In this document: piece after piece, positions 1-18,185 of the stretch
Layout of the letters: each line of letters starts with the position of its first letter
Numbering within the stretch: position 1 is the stretch's first letter
Program-made: the position numbers and the translations under genes
Assembly: GCF_014633365.1 (NCBI RefSeq)
Contig: NC_068339.1
Location: 439,001-503,000 of the forward strand
Length of the DNA: 64,000 bases
DNA from: Diospyros lotus
Lineage: Eukaryota > Streptophyta > Magnoliopsida > Ericales > Ebenaceae
Direction: 5' to 3'
Notes under the pieces: generated by a model
Databases searched by the model: none
What the model was told of the DNA's origin: nothing
The model's input: the letters and a program-made list of their open reading frames with translations, nothing else

Positions 1-802
1 TATAATCCCTTGAAATGACATATTTGCTCAAGTATTAGAAGCTAAAAATTCCAAGTATTACATTATATTTCAGTTTAAAAATCTTGGGCGTTACAGAGCG
101 TCATTGTCGGCTTCGCCTCCAAAAATCGACACTCTTCCAATTCTGAATCGCCTGACCTTGAGTCTGCTTCGGCGTTTGGAAGAGCCCGTAGCAATGGATT
201 CTACAGCTGGAAATCTTCTAATTCGATTCGACTTTAATTTCCAATCAACATGAAGAATCGACTCCTTACTCACTACAATCTTAACGACTGGCCGAGGACC
301 ACCGATAAATGGTAGCTCCTTGAACCAGCCTAGGTTGCGAAAGATTGCGGCGAAAATCAATCACAAATGAGTCGTCGATAGCCGTCAGACATTAATAGCC
401 AAGGAATGATGCTCTAATACCATTTGTCATGAACCTAGGGTTCATAACGAGCTGAAATTGGTAATCGGAATGGTCAAATTGAATTAAGGTTAAAAACTAG
501 AATGTATTAGAGGGAAAATTGAAGAAGAATGTGAGAAAAATTAGAGAGAATTGAGGGATAGCAGAAGAGAAAAATGATAGGGAGATTTGAAGAGAAATGT
601 AGAGAGGAAAATGAGAGTTTCATTAACAATTCAAGCATGAAATCTCTCCACTTACAATTGGCCTTTTTATAGGCATAGCTAGATGTTTAACTAATTTTTA
701 ACAACATCCTAACAGCACCCATGTGCTTCTAACTTATAAAATATCTCTAACTATTATACCCTATTACAATAATGCCCATTTATTACTCATAGGGTCATGG
801 CA
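1..802 (-). mobile_element. Partial minus-strand LTR retrotransposon (5' LTR, PBS, start of internal region)
   Basis: Read on the minus strand, an LTR (802 to 425) ends in TCATGACA. Two bases later comes TGGTATTAGAGC (422-411), close to the usual initiator-tRNA-Met primer site TGGTATCAGAGC. On the plus strand the LTR begins TGTCATGAACCTAGGG and ends GGGTCATGGCA. This matches in style the LTR at 55602-56037 (TGTCATGATCCTAGGG ... GGGTCGTGACA), so the two are probably related families in the same orientation. The internal region runs off the left window edge. It includes a minus-strand open frame at 360-91 (89 codons) that resembles no protein I know. The other LTR lies outside the window, so completeness cannot be judged. 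Confidence 0.7.
425..802 (-). repeat. 5' LTR of the partial left-edge retrotransposon
   Basis: A 378-bp segment with TG...CA ends, bounded on the inner side by the primer-binding site. The outer end at 802 was set by similarity of its last bases to those of the 55602-56037 LTR, not by a target duplication, so it could be off by a few bases. Confidence 0.6.
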
Positions 803-1522
803 TTATGTTGTATAAATATACTTTGTTTTATAAAGAATTGTATTTGTTATGAATTGGCAAGAAAAAACATAATCTTATTTCCAGCCTATAACTCAATATT
901 TATACAGTTTAGGCAGCGTTCTAAAACGCGGCCAAGGCGGCAGCTTATGCGCTAGGTGGCCCTTAGCTGCCGCGATTAAGCCATAACCGTCACCCTAGGC
1001 GTCGAGCCGATTAATCTGGCTCGATCAGCGCCTAGGCAGCCCAAGCGGCGCCTAGCCGCCTGGGTCGGGCGTGGCATGGGCTACATACCCACCTAGGTCG
1101 CGCGCGGTGGACGAATGTGGATAAAGTGTTCTCACCTCTGAAGCTCAAGAACACTGTCGCTGATTCGAGAAGCAGAAGAGGAGGTGGGCTCTTTGCCTCT
1201 TGTAGTAGTAGTCATTGAACAGATGGAGCAGAGAATAATGGATCTGCTGGAGAAATTTAGGGGAGACGAGTATGGAACTCGTCTGGGAGAGAGAAACAAA
1301 AGAGAAAGAGTAGTAGGTTGAAACTCGTCGTTTGGGAGAAGGAAGCAGAAGAGGAAGAGTAGTAGTATGGAATTCGTCTGGTATACGAGAGAAATTTAAG
1401 AGGGGGAAGAGACCAAACACCAAAACAGTGGTCAAAAAGCACATCTTAAATGGGCAACAGCTGGAAATTTGGAAGAAATTTGTGAGAAAAAAAAGTTAAG
1501 AAAATGATATTTTATGGGTTAA

Positions 1523-3129
1523 CACTACAAGAAAAATGCATTTTAGCGACGAAATTTAGTGACGGAATTATTCCGCCGCTAATTAGCGACGAAATTTAGC
1601 GACAGAATTATTTCGTCGCTAATTAGTGATGGATAGCGATGGAATTTTCGTCGCTAATTTTTTTAATTTAGCGATGGAATTAAATTAAAATTTAGCGACG
1701 GGTCAAACCCGTCACTAAAAAATAAATAAAATTAAATAAAAAAATAAAATTTAGCGACAGAGTCAAACTGTCGCTAAAAAATAAAAAAAATTAAATTAAA
1801 AAATTAAAAATTTGGTTGGCACGTCGTTAAAAAATAAAAAATTAAAATTAAAATTTAGATAAAAAGAATTCAAATAAAATTAAAAAAAATTAAATAAAAA
1901 AGATTAAAATTTAGTGATGGGTACCGCCCGTCGCTAAAAAATTAAAAAAAATTAAATAAAAAAATTAAAATTTAACGACAGAGAATTCCCATTATTAAAA
2001 AATAAAAAATAATTAAATAACGAATTAAAATTTGACGGCGAAAAAATTCCATCACTAAAAAATAAAATAAAATTTAAATAAAAAATTTAAAATTTAACGA
2101 CAAGTACAGCCCATTGTTAAAAAATAAAAAAAATTAAATAAAAATTAAAATTTAGATAAAAAGAAATTAAATAAAATTAAATAAAAAATTTTAAATTTTG
2201 CGACAAGTGCCTCCGTCGCTAAAAAATTAAAAAAATTAAATAAAAAAATTAAAATTTAAAGACGGGGATCCTTGTCGCTAAAAATAAAAAATAATTAAAT
2301 AACGAATTAAAATTTGACGACGAGACAACCTCATCGCTAAAAAATAAATAAAAAATATTAAAATTTAGCGATGAGTACATCTTGTCGCTAAAAATAAAAA
2401 AAAATTAAATAAAATAATTCAAATTTAGTGACGGGTCAACCTGTTGCTAAAAAATTAAAAACTAAATAAATAAAAGCATAATTTTTCACTGCTAACATTA
2501 ATATTAGTAAAAATTAAACTGATAATTTTTAAATATATTACAAATTAAAATCAAAATAAAAACATAATTTTCACTACTAATATAATAATTAATAAAGTTT
2601 TATTTGAATTAATAACAAAATAAAATTAAAATTAAAATTAATATTCATTTCCCTTTACTAACATTAAAATTAAAATTAATATCATTAAATAAGTTTTAAA
2701 AATTTTGGTGTATAAATATAATTCTGAAATATTTAGAAGAGAATATTATAAATATATTTTACATACATCAATAAACAAGAAGACTTCCAAATCAGTTGGT
2801 TCGCGCGCGAAACTTGGTTATGAGAGGTTGTGGATTCGAATCCGATAAAAAGCAAAGATAATAAGTTGGGAATATTATTCCAGCGCTGCCACGTGGCGAG
2901 TATAAGCACAGCCACATGGCACACATGAGGTGAGGCCGAGGCGCGCCTTGAATTTTGGGATTAAATTTAACGACGAAATTGAAAAAATTAATAAAAAAAA
3001 ATTACCCGTCGCTAAAAAATACCTGTCGCTAAATTTCAGTGATGCCTTTTTTAGTGACGAAAAGGTTCTCGTCGCTAAAAAATTTAGCGACGAAATTTTT
3101 CGTCGCTAAAACGTTGATTTTTTGTAGTG
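1523..3129. mobile_element. Nested CACTA (En/Spm)-type non-autonomous element
   Basis: It starts CACTACAAGAAAAATG at 1523 and ends with the inverse TTTTTTGTAGTG at 3129, flanked by the 3-bp duplication TAA (1520-1522 and 3130-3132). These are the standard CACTA-superfamily ends and duplication size. There is no transposase. The interior is an AT-rich array of mini-palindromes TTTAGCGACG...CGTCGCTAAA with 5-10 bp loops, repeated about every 55-105 bp from 1545 to 2455 and again from 2965 to 3115. In CACTA elements such subterminal motifs bind the element's own DNA-binding protein; here they occupy most of the element. A tRNA-like segment lies at 2791-2846. Confidence 0.88.
2791..2846 (+). other. 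tRNA/SINE-like segment inside the CACTA element
   Basis: The segment contains TCAGTTGGTT (A-box-like) and GGATTCGAATCC (B-box-like) about 40 bp apart, the order and spacing of a polymerase III internal promoter in tRNA genes and tRNA-derived SINEs. It does not fold into a convincing complete tRNA and has no plausible anticodon arm, so I treat it as a relic or captured SINE head. Confidence 0.4.
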
Positions 3130-3304
3130 TAAATTATTGTTAATATAATAATTTAATTTGTGTGATTTACTATAGATGAAAGCACAAAATAATGCAGGTT
3201 TATGTGCTAAAAGTAACCGTTTTTCTAGACTCCACCTAGGCCCTGCCTAGGCGCTAGGCCCCGGTCTGACGCCCGATTAGCGCCTAGTGCCTTTTAGAAC
3301 ACTG

Positions 3305-3483
3305 AGTTTAGGAGAAGCGCTCCCCACTTCCTTAAATTAAGGATCCACACAAAACCACACCTTGAGGGCCATAACTTCAGCCCACTAATAGATAATACAA
3401 CAGAAAACAAACCAAATAACTGTGTAGCAAAAATAATAAATCATAAATCATCAATAATTCTATAAACATCTTTTTTTTCCGAC
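3305..3483 (-). repeat. Part of Copia 3' LTR (interrupted by the hAT element)
   Basis: On the minus strand a polypurine tract (AACTTGAGGGGAAG, about 3497-3484) is followed by TGTCGGAAAA, the expected start of a 3' LTR. The LTR continues leftward to the hAT insertion at 3304 and probably resumes left of 914. Its far end is not defined. Confidence 0.55.
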
Positions 3484-3490
3484 ACTTCCC

Positions 3491-5200
3491 CTCAAGTTGG
3501 AGAATGGATATCATCCATTACCAGCTTGCTTGTTAGCCTTTGAAAGGCTGTTCCAATAAGGCCTTTGGTAAGAAGATCTGCCAACTGACTTCCTGTAGGC
3601 ATAAATGGAATACAAATTAGACCACTTTCTAACTTCTCTTTTATATAGTGTCTATCAACTTCCATATGTTTAGTACGATCATACTGCATCGAATTGTGTG
3701 CAATATTAACAGCTGAGTTGTTATCGCAATACAACTTCATAGGATCCTTTTATTTGACTTTCAGATCTTCTAATACTATTTTAATCCGTAGGAATTCACA
3801 AATCCCGAGTGCCATAGATCTGAATTCAACCTCTGCACTTGATCTTAATACCACATTCTGCTTCTTAGTCTTCTAGACAACAATATTTCCCCTAAAAAAG
3901 TACAATATCCGAATGTTGATCTCCTATCAACCATTGATCATGTATAATCAGTATTCGTATAGGCTTCAAGGGTTAATTCTTGTCATCTTCTGAATAGGAT
4001 TCCTTTACCTGGTGCGCCCTTTAAATAATGCATAATTCTATGTATAGCCTTTAGGTGAATTTCCTTGGGATTGTGCATAAATTGGCTAACCACTCCTACA
4101 GCATATGCTATGTCCGGCCATGTATGTGCTAGATAAATGAGTCTCCCAACAAATCTTTGGTAGAGACCTTTATCTATTGCTACATCATCTGGACTATTAC
4201 GTAACTTATGGTTAGGCTCAATAGGATTCTCAGCTGGCCTACACCTTAGCATACCAGTCTCTGTTAATAGATCTAGGATATATTTCCGTAGTGATATAAA
4301 AATACCCTGCTGAGAGTGAGCTACTTCAATACCCAAGAAGTACTTTAGTCTACCTTAATCCTTAATTTCGAATTCCTTTACTAAACACTGTTTTAGGCTT
4401 TCCATTCCCTCCAAATCATCTCCTGTCATTATGATATCATCCACATAAACTAGCAAAACAGCGATTTTTCTAGCAACTGAATGCCTTACAAATAATGTAT
4501 GATCTCATTGGCTTTGTTTGTATCCCTAAATGAGCATGGCTTTGGTAAATGTTTCAAACCAAGCTCTTGGAGATTACTTCAACTCATATACGGATTTGTT
4601 TAACTTACATATCACATTTTTTCCCTTTGTTTGACTCATTCCCAGTGGAACCTCCATATAAATTTCTTCCTCTAGATCTCCATGTAGGAAGGCATTTTTA
4701 ACATCAAATTACTATAATTTTCAACTAAAATTAGCAGCTCGAAATAGAAATATCGTTATGGTATTCATTTTTGCAACAAGATCAAAAGTTTCAAGGTAAT
4801 TCACACCATAGGTTTGAGTATAACATTTAGCAACCAACCTTGCCCTTTACCTTTATAATTACCCATCTAAGTTGTACTTAATAGAAAATATTCACCTACA
4901 CCCCACTGGTCTCTTCCCTTTAGGCAATCTTACTAGATCTCATGTCTTGTTCTTTTCAAATGCCTACATCTCTACCCTCATGGCTTCTCAAGTGTCTGTG
5001 TAGGACTCAGTCTTGGGCATGAACCACTATAGCAATGCATCAAAGGAAGTTAAAGAAAGGGACCTGGTCATTGGCCACCACATTTTTATTATTTCTTTGC
5101 AATTCATAAGCCAGCAAGAACTTTCATTTTCTTTCCTTCTAATTCATGCCTGTATTCTATTTTATTGGGGGATGCTTGGGTGCCCCTTTGGGGCCATGCC
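3491..5200 (-). pseudogene. Decayed Ty1/Copia pol (reverse transcriptase-RNase H)
   Basis: Minus-strand translation gives Copia pol in the correct order but with stops and frameshifts. Around 4990-4850 is the start of the RT domain; around 4720-4640 the [14 protein letters not shown] motif; near 4460 the catalytic YVDD; at 4336-3983 an uninterrupted stretch with [25 protein letters not shown] and VSQFMHNP; and at 3740-3492 the RNase H end with DRTKHMEVDRHYIKEKL and ADLLTKGL. It ends just before the polypurine tract at 3497. Integrase and gag are missing or too degraded to see. It is a dead copy. No 5' LTR was found before the E3 ligase gene at 5535. Confidence 0.85.
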
Positions 5201-5534
5201 ATCTAAGCAATAGTAACTAATTAGATAAGCACATCATGGTTTATAAAAGTATAGTTCTATTTAATAAGAGAGAGAGTTACATTACTATATTATGGAATCA
5301 TTCCCTAACTTCTAATGGATTAGTCACTCACCCAATTGATGAAGTCCATCCTTGTTTTCTTCTACTTTTCATATTGATTGCAATCAGTATGAGTGAATCC
5401 AAGAAATAGTCCATAGAGGAAAAAACTCTCCGAGTACAACAAACCAAATGCAACAGAAAACCCAACTAAGTACAACAAATCAAACGAAACACAATAGCCA
5501 ATAGTCATGGGATTTATCATACCAAAAAAGTTTC

Positions 5535-6002
5535 TCAGTCCAAATTTTCTTCTCTTGCCTGGCCTCCTGAGCCTGGATCTGATGAGTTGTTCTCGATGAC
5601 GAGCTGGATGTTGGCACCCCCGGCTTTTAGAGTATTGATGTAATTCTGAAGGAAAGCGAAAGGATTGAACTCCTCGGATGATGGACGGAGGGTAGGGGGA
5701 GGGGATCGATTGGGGGGTGCACCACCAGCAGCACCATCACTATTACCAGAAGTCGCAAGGCCAGCACCCGAATTAGGGTTACGGCTAGGGCTAGGGTAAG
5801 GATTGGGGAAAGGAGGCTGATCATCATCCACCCATTCTTCGAGGAAACCACCGGAGCAATTGGGGCAAATGAGCTTGGAGGTTGGAGTAGGCGTAATCGA
5901 TACCGTGCCGTGGCACTGGTGGCAGAAATATCGCTGAGGCTGAGGGGCGGCGGCGCAGCCTTCACCGCCGCACCCGCTAGAAGAGTTTCCAGGGGCCGAC
6001 AT
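5535..6002 (-). CDS. Zinc-ribbon/RING-type E3 ubiquitin ligase, truncated before the RING
   Basis: The ATG at 6002 (-) gives 155 residues. Residues about 25-58 form the plant zinc-ribbon_9 module (YFCHQCHGTVSI ... ICPNCSGGFLEEW), with paired Cys-x2-Cys. This module heads the RHC1A/CIP8-type RING-H2 E3 ligases. A Pro/Ser/Gly-rich linker follows, then the family segment INTLKAGGANIQLVIENN. Family members normally run about 300-380 residues with a C-terminal RING-H2; here the frame stops soon after ENNSSDPG, so the ligase domain is absent. A decayed Copia element lies just downstream and may have removed the 3' half. The stretch upstream holds a GA/CT tract at 6098-6122. This could be a pseudogene, or a short protein acting as a decoy; the sequence does not tell which. 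Confidence 0.65.
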   Translation of the reverse strand: MSAPGNSSSGCGGEGCAAAPQPQRYFCHQCHGTVSITPTPTSKLICPNCSGGFLEEWVDDDQPPFPNPYPSPSRNPNSGAGLATSGNSDGAAGGAPPNRSPPPTLRPSSEEFNPFAFLQNYINTLKAGGANIQLVIENNSSDPGSGGQAREENLD

Positions 6003-6097
6003 GCTATGGAAGTGAAAGCGAGAGCTGCTTGCTGATTGCGCAAGGCAAGTGAGAGGGCGAGACCGCGAGGGAGAGATTATTTATGATAGCTGTTGCG

Positions 6098-6122
6098 GAG
6101 AGAGAGAGAGAGAGAGAGAGAG
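6098..6122. repeat. (GA)n microsatellite in the E3-ligase leader
   Basis: About 12 units of GA, reading CT on the gene's own strand, 95-120 bp upstream of its ATG. Confidence 0.8.
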
Positions 6123-6246
6123 GGCGAAGTAGCGTGAAAATCAATGGGGGGCAGAGCCGCATCGATCTATACGACCACCCACCGCTCCCTGGCTCAGCGC
6201 CAAAGTGAGTCCCCACCGTGACCAAGGGTTCGACGTTGGGCTCCAA

Positions 6247-6559
6247 TCTGCCCCGCTCATGCCACGTCTCGCGTGACCCAAAATGAGCCCCATGAACTAA
6301 GTAAGGTCCCTTAATAGTTTAGGTGGTATGACTATGACATAATGTTGCCGGACCGGCCAACATATCAATTCTGTGTATATTTATACTCACTTGTTTATAA
6401 ATTATTATTATTTATCAAATAGGCATATAACATATTTTTTTGTGTACTTTTACGTCATCTTATTTATCGATTTATTAATAATTTTATAAAATATTTTTTT
6501 TCAAAATTTCGTTTGTCTATTATATTTTCAAGTATTTCTCACACAACATATTAAATATT
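6247..6559. other. Intergenic AT-rich stretch
   Basis: Between the E3-ligase promoter and the LINE fragment. It becomes strongly AT-rich after about 6360. I see no gene or repeat I can name. Confidence 0.5.
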
Positions 6560-7380
6560 TCAACCTCAGTCAAAATTTTGGTGGATTGCTTGAAGGATTT
6601 TGGGGTCAAATCTGGCTTGCACACTAATAGCCTTAAATCCAACATCTTCACAACAGGTATAGGTGATCACGACTTACAGCAAACTTTGTTGTTGGAGTTA
6701 TGCCGTTTCGCTATTAAAGGGTTCCCCTGGCAACACCTAAGCTAAGGGTTACCCACAATGGCCCACTGGTGGATAAGATAGCGAATTATACTAAAACATA
6801 GAAAGCCTCCACACTCTCATATGTCGGCAGTTGGAGCTTATAAGCCCTCACGGGCAGACCTAACACAGTTAATTCTTAGATAACAAATTACACCCAATGA
6901 TGTAAGTTTGAGTCATGACAGTCGCAGTATGGGAGTTTCACTCTTCTATGAGGGTGGCTCCTTGTGGATACCATACACTGTGTCTCCTACTTGATGCGTT
7001 GTCGTGTATCATGATTAACCCCTTCCACATGCGTGGGACAATGTGTGGAGGGCCCTTAAGCGAGAGATTTCACCTTTTGCACCCAAGGTTGAAGCTTATA
7101 AGAGGCGTCCTTTAAAGCTTGATGTGTTTTTGGATTGGTATCTTGCCTATTTTGACTATTGTCATCAAGCAGATTAACAGGTTGTGCAGGTTATTCTTGC
7201 GGAATGGCAAGATGCCTCTTGTGGCCTAGAAGGATGTGTGCTTACCTACTAAGGAAAGTGGCTTGGGCCTTAAAGACTTAAGGAGTTGGAATTTGAGTCT
7301 CTTGGTGAGAACCTTATGGGACTTCCATTGTAAGAAGGATTCCTTATGGGTGAAGTGGGTGCATCAAGAATACTTAGAAT
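6560..7380 (+). mobile_element. LINE (non-LTR) retrotransposon reverse-transcriptase fragment
   Basis: Plus-strand translation matches the tail of plant LINE reverse transcriptases in pieces. 6570-6735 reads SGL..NSLKSNIFTTGI and CRFAIKGFPW. 6740-6835 reads VDKIANY and LSYVGSW. After a gap of about 280 bp that I cannot place, 7130-7378 reads INRLCRLFLRNG, ESGLGLKDLRSWNLSLL and DSLWVKWVHQEYL. These are the conserved words after the RT catalytic core. Stops and shifts make it inactive. Its right end overlaps the start of the PPR open frame in a different frame. Confidence 0.75.
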
Positions 7381-9172
7381 CAGGACGCTACCTACTTCAG
7401 CCGCAGCTACAGCTACTCTATCTCGTGGGTTGCTGTATTTTCTTCTCTGGGGCTCGAGATCCATATGCTCGTCGGCAAAGTCTTCGGTCGACCATTGCTC
7501 TCTTCTGTTGCGGCGCTGCGCCGAAGCCTCTTCCTTACGCAATGGCAAAGCAGTTCATGCCAAGCTCATCAGAGCAGACGCACCCCCTACCCTGTTTCTC
7601 CACAACCACCTCCTCAACGCCTACATCAAATGTGGGGATATTCTGAGTGCTATCCAGCTGTTCGATGAAATGCCCGACAAGAACGTGGTCTCCTGGACCT
7701 TAGTTATCATGGGCTACTTCCAGCACGGCTGTCCTGAGGACGCGCTCTCTCAGTTCAACCGCATGCGCGGGGAAGGAGTGAAACCCAACGAGTTCACCCT
7801 TTCCTGTGCCCTCCAGTTATGCTCCTTTTCTCAGGCTTCCTGTCTTGCCTCCCAACAAATCTACTCCCTGATTGTCCGCTCTGGATTTGAATCCAACGTT
7901 TTCCTGTTGAATGCATTCTTGGCGGCTCTGATACGGCATGGTAAATTGGCAGATGCATCGGAAGCGTTTGACGAGTGTTTGTATAAGGATACTGTGTCCT
8001 GGAACACCATGATGGCTGGCTACTTGCAACTTTCTAACTCGGAACTTCCGGGTCTCTGGTGTAGGATGAACCAAGAGGGAGTCAAGCCCGATAACTTCAC
8101 CTTTGCAAGCGTTCTCACTGGATTGGCGGCTCTTTCTGAACTTAAATTGGGTGTGCAAGTCCATGCTCGACTGGTGAAGTCTGGTCATGGGAGTGAGATG
8201 TGTGTGGGAAACTCTTTGGTAGATATGTATTTGAAAAATCAGAGTTACAATGATGGTTACAGAACATTTGAAGAAATTCCTTCAAAAGATGTCTGGTCCT
8301 GGACTCAGATGGCTACAGGGTGCATAAACTGTGGGAAACCCATGGAAGCACTTGAAGTTATTGGAGAAATGAGAAAGATAGGGATGAAGCCAAACAAATT
8401 CACCCTCGCCACTGCCCTCAATGCTTGTGCCAGCTTAGCATCTTTACAGGAAGGGGAGAAAGTTCATGGCTGGAGAATCAAACTTGGTGATGACATTGAT
8501 ATTTGTGTGGATAACGCTCTACTTGACATGTACGTGAAATGCGGATGCATGAATGGTGCATTGGCCATTTTTCGATCAATGGATGACCGATCTGTTGTGA
8601 CATGGACGTCAATGATAATGGGTTATGCACAAAATGGATATGCCGAGAAAGCTCTTGAGATTTTTGAAGAGATGACGCTGGAGGGCACGCAACCCAATTA
8701 TGTTACGTTTATCTCTGTGCTTTATGCATGTAGCCAAGGAGGCTTTGTTGATGAAGGGTTAAAATATTTCTGCTCCATGACTCAAGACTATGGACTCTTA
8801 CCGGGAGAAGATCACTATGCGTGTATGGTAGACCTCCTTGGGCGGGCAGGGCGTGTCACAGAAGCTGAAGAATTAATCTTAAGAATGCCATTTCAAGCAG
8901 GTTTGTTGGTATGGAAGACTTTGCTCGGTGCTTGCTGGGTTCACGGGGATACTGTAACTGCCTTCCGAGCTGCAAAGCATGCATTAGATCTTGACAACAA
9001 AGATCCTTTGACTTATGTGTTAGTATCCAACACGCTTGCCGGTTTGAGCAACTGGGATGGCGTGGGTTCGATGAGAAAACTAATGGAAGCTAGGGATTTA
9101 AAGAAAATGCCTGCTTCCAGTTGGATTGAAGTAGACAGAGATCGATCACATGCAGCTGTGGCAGATGGATGA
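7346..9172 (+). CDS. Pentatricopeptide repeat protein, PLS class with E motif
   Basis: A single-exon frame of 608 residues. Tandem PPR units run from about residue 85 to 500, with classic words such as NHLLNAYIKCGDILSAIQLF, FDEMPDKNVVSWT, VKPNEFTLSCAL, NALLDMYVKCG and VDLLGRAGRVTEAEELI. The alternation of P, L and S lengths and the final WKTLLGACWVHGD ... SWIEVD block mark the PLS-E subgroup. This group binds organellar RNA and usually serves C-to-U editing in mitochondria or plastids. The frame ends about 12 residues after SWIEVD, so there is no full E+ or DYW domain. The first ATG lies within LINE-like sequence, in a different frame from the LINE. The next in-frame ATG is far inside the repeats, so the N-terminal targeting region is partly LINE-derived or has been replaced. 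Confidence 0.88.
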   Translation: MGEVGASRILRIRTLPTSAAATATLSRGLLYFLLWGSRSICSSAKSSVDHCSLLLRRCAEASSLRNGKAVHAKLIRADAPPTLFLHNHLLNAYIKCGDILSAIQLFDEMPDKNVVSWTLVIMGYFQHGCPEDALSQFNRMRGEGVKPNEFTLSCALQLCSFSQASCLASQQIYSLIVRSGFESNVFLLNAFLAALIRHGKLADASEAFDECLYKDTVSWNTMMAGYLQLSNSELPGLWCRMNQEGVKPDNFTFASVLTGLAALSELKLGVQVHARLVKSGHGSEMCVGNSLVDMYLKNQSYNDGYRTFEEIPSKDVWSWTQMATGCINCGKPMEALEVIGEMRKIGMKPNKFTLATALNACASLASLQEGEKVHGWRIKLGDDIDICVDNALLDMYVKCGCMNGALAIFRSMDDRSVVTWTSMIMGYAQNGYAEKALEIFEEMTLEGTQPNYVTFISVLYACSQGGFVDEGLKYFCSMTQDYGLLPGEDHYACMVDLLGRAGRVTEAEELILRMPFQAGLLVWKTLLGACWVHGDTVTAFRAAKHALDLDNKDPLTYVLVSNTLAGLSNWDGVGSMRKLMEARDLKKMPASSWIEVDRDRSHAAVADG

Positions 9173-9861
9173 TGATAAATTCGTATAAAAATCATACTTC
9201 TATTTTTTTTTTTTTTTTTTTCACATTTTGATCTTCATTGTATGACTTGATCATTTTGCTGTTTAAATCATATAAAGTTTTACCCATCTAGAGAACTTGG
9301 GTGTCGCCTGTCTTTGTTTCTCACTTATTTAATTATACACTAAACTATATCATAATTACAAAATATATATATAAAATATATTTTGTAATTATGACATAAG
9401 TATTAGTTCACTATTCCTAACTTTATAATCAATAATACAGATATATTTATATTAATCCTTGTTTTTTTTAAATGTCAATTTCTTCACTAATATTTTATAT
9501 CAGTTGATACTAAATCATATTATATAATGCATGGTGACGCGTGTGTGTGTATATATTACTGTATGCTAAGTTGTATATAAATGTATAAATTATAGAAACT
9601 TTAAGTCCTAAAAAAAAATTATAAGAGGTGTTTGTAAAAATAGCCCAAACTACAAGTGTAAAAAGGCTAAATTGTAAGGGGGTTGAAGATGCAATTTGCC
9701 AGGGGAGAGTCAAAACAACAGACGCCGGTATTCCAGGATGCTTAATTTTTTTGTTTTTTTTAACTGTTTTTCCTTCGAAAGTGTTTCCACAGAGAGAGAG
9801 AGAGAGAGAGAGAATTGACGAACTGTACTATCCAAGGAGGAAACCAATCAACCATTCAAAC
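9173..9861. other. Intergenic region: PPR 3' flank and AGD15 leader
   Basis: Holds a poly-T run at about 9202-9221, AT-rich DNA with (GT)/(AT) microsatellites near 9540-9556, and a (GA)n tract at 9791-9814 in the probable leader of the ArfGAP gene. No other coding signal seen. Confidence 0.55.
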
Positions 9862-17632
<7,771 letters not shown>

Positions 17633-18185
17633 TACAGTATCTTTCTTATTTCATGGAAGGCTAAATGCGAAACTACAGAAAGGGCCAAGTTCTTATATGG
17701 ATTTTGAGGGCTGATTTTAGTGTAGAAGCTTTTGATTTGATTGATTTTTTAGGAAGATGGGAGGGGTCAGTGTCTCATCATTTATTTATTGCATTCTTTC
17801 TTTGAATGGTTCAAAATCAATGTTCTTTGCCACTTATCAGTCTTGCTTTGATACAAGCAAAACATCCTGTGGCCTTGTTTGTTGATTTCTTGATACTACT
17901 ACTGTACAAAATGTATTCCAAGAGACCCCTCATGGGCGGCGCGGTGGAGCCCCACCACTAGCGCCGGCGCCACCCATGGACATGGAGGATCAAGCACTAC
18001 TGCTACAAAAGTGGGGGGTATGTGGCTGGCTAGCCTGGCTTGCAACTTGATCAATGACGTCTGCCATCGACCCATTTTCACTAACAAATTATTATGCACA
18101 AAGCACATGTGATAGCCTTTGCTTGGAGCTTACTGCAATGACTCCAGCCTATTGCTAGCCTCCACCCTCCTTCACCATCACCATA

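Larger units (their letters stand above)
914..3304. mobile_element. hAT-like non-autonomous DNA transposon with 8-bp TSD
   Basis: The element is flanked by a perfect 8-bp duplication AGTTTAGG (906-913 and 3305-3312). Its ends are inverted: CAGCGTTCTAAAA at 914 and, read from the other strand at 3304, CAGTGTTCTAAAA. An 8-bp target duplication and short TIRs starting CAG are hallmarks of the hAT superfamily. Subterminal sequence is very GC-rich with repeated GCGCCTAGG-type words at both ends (about 930-1100 and 3225-3290). No transposase frame is present, so it is non-autonomous. Its original length was about 780 bp; the rest is a nested CACTA element. It lies in what looks like the 3' LTR of the Copia element to its right. 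Confidence 0.85.

Noticed and set aside
1145..1444. Overlapping minus-strand open frames in the left hAT arm
   Set aside because: Low-complexity Ser/Leu/Phe-rich translation of GA-rich DNA with no family match; part of the non-coding transposon.
2733..2924. Small minus-strand frame inside the CACTA element
   Set aside because: Lies over the tRNA-like segment and AT-rich filler; no start context or similarity.
5535..6043. Second minus-strand frame overlapping the E3-ligase gene
   Set aside because: Out-of-frame shadow; the zinc-ribbon Cys pattern is only in the other frame.
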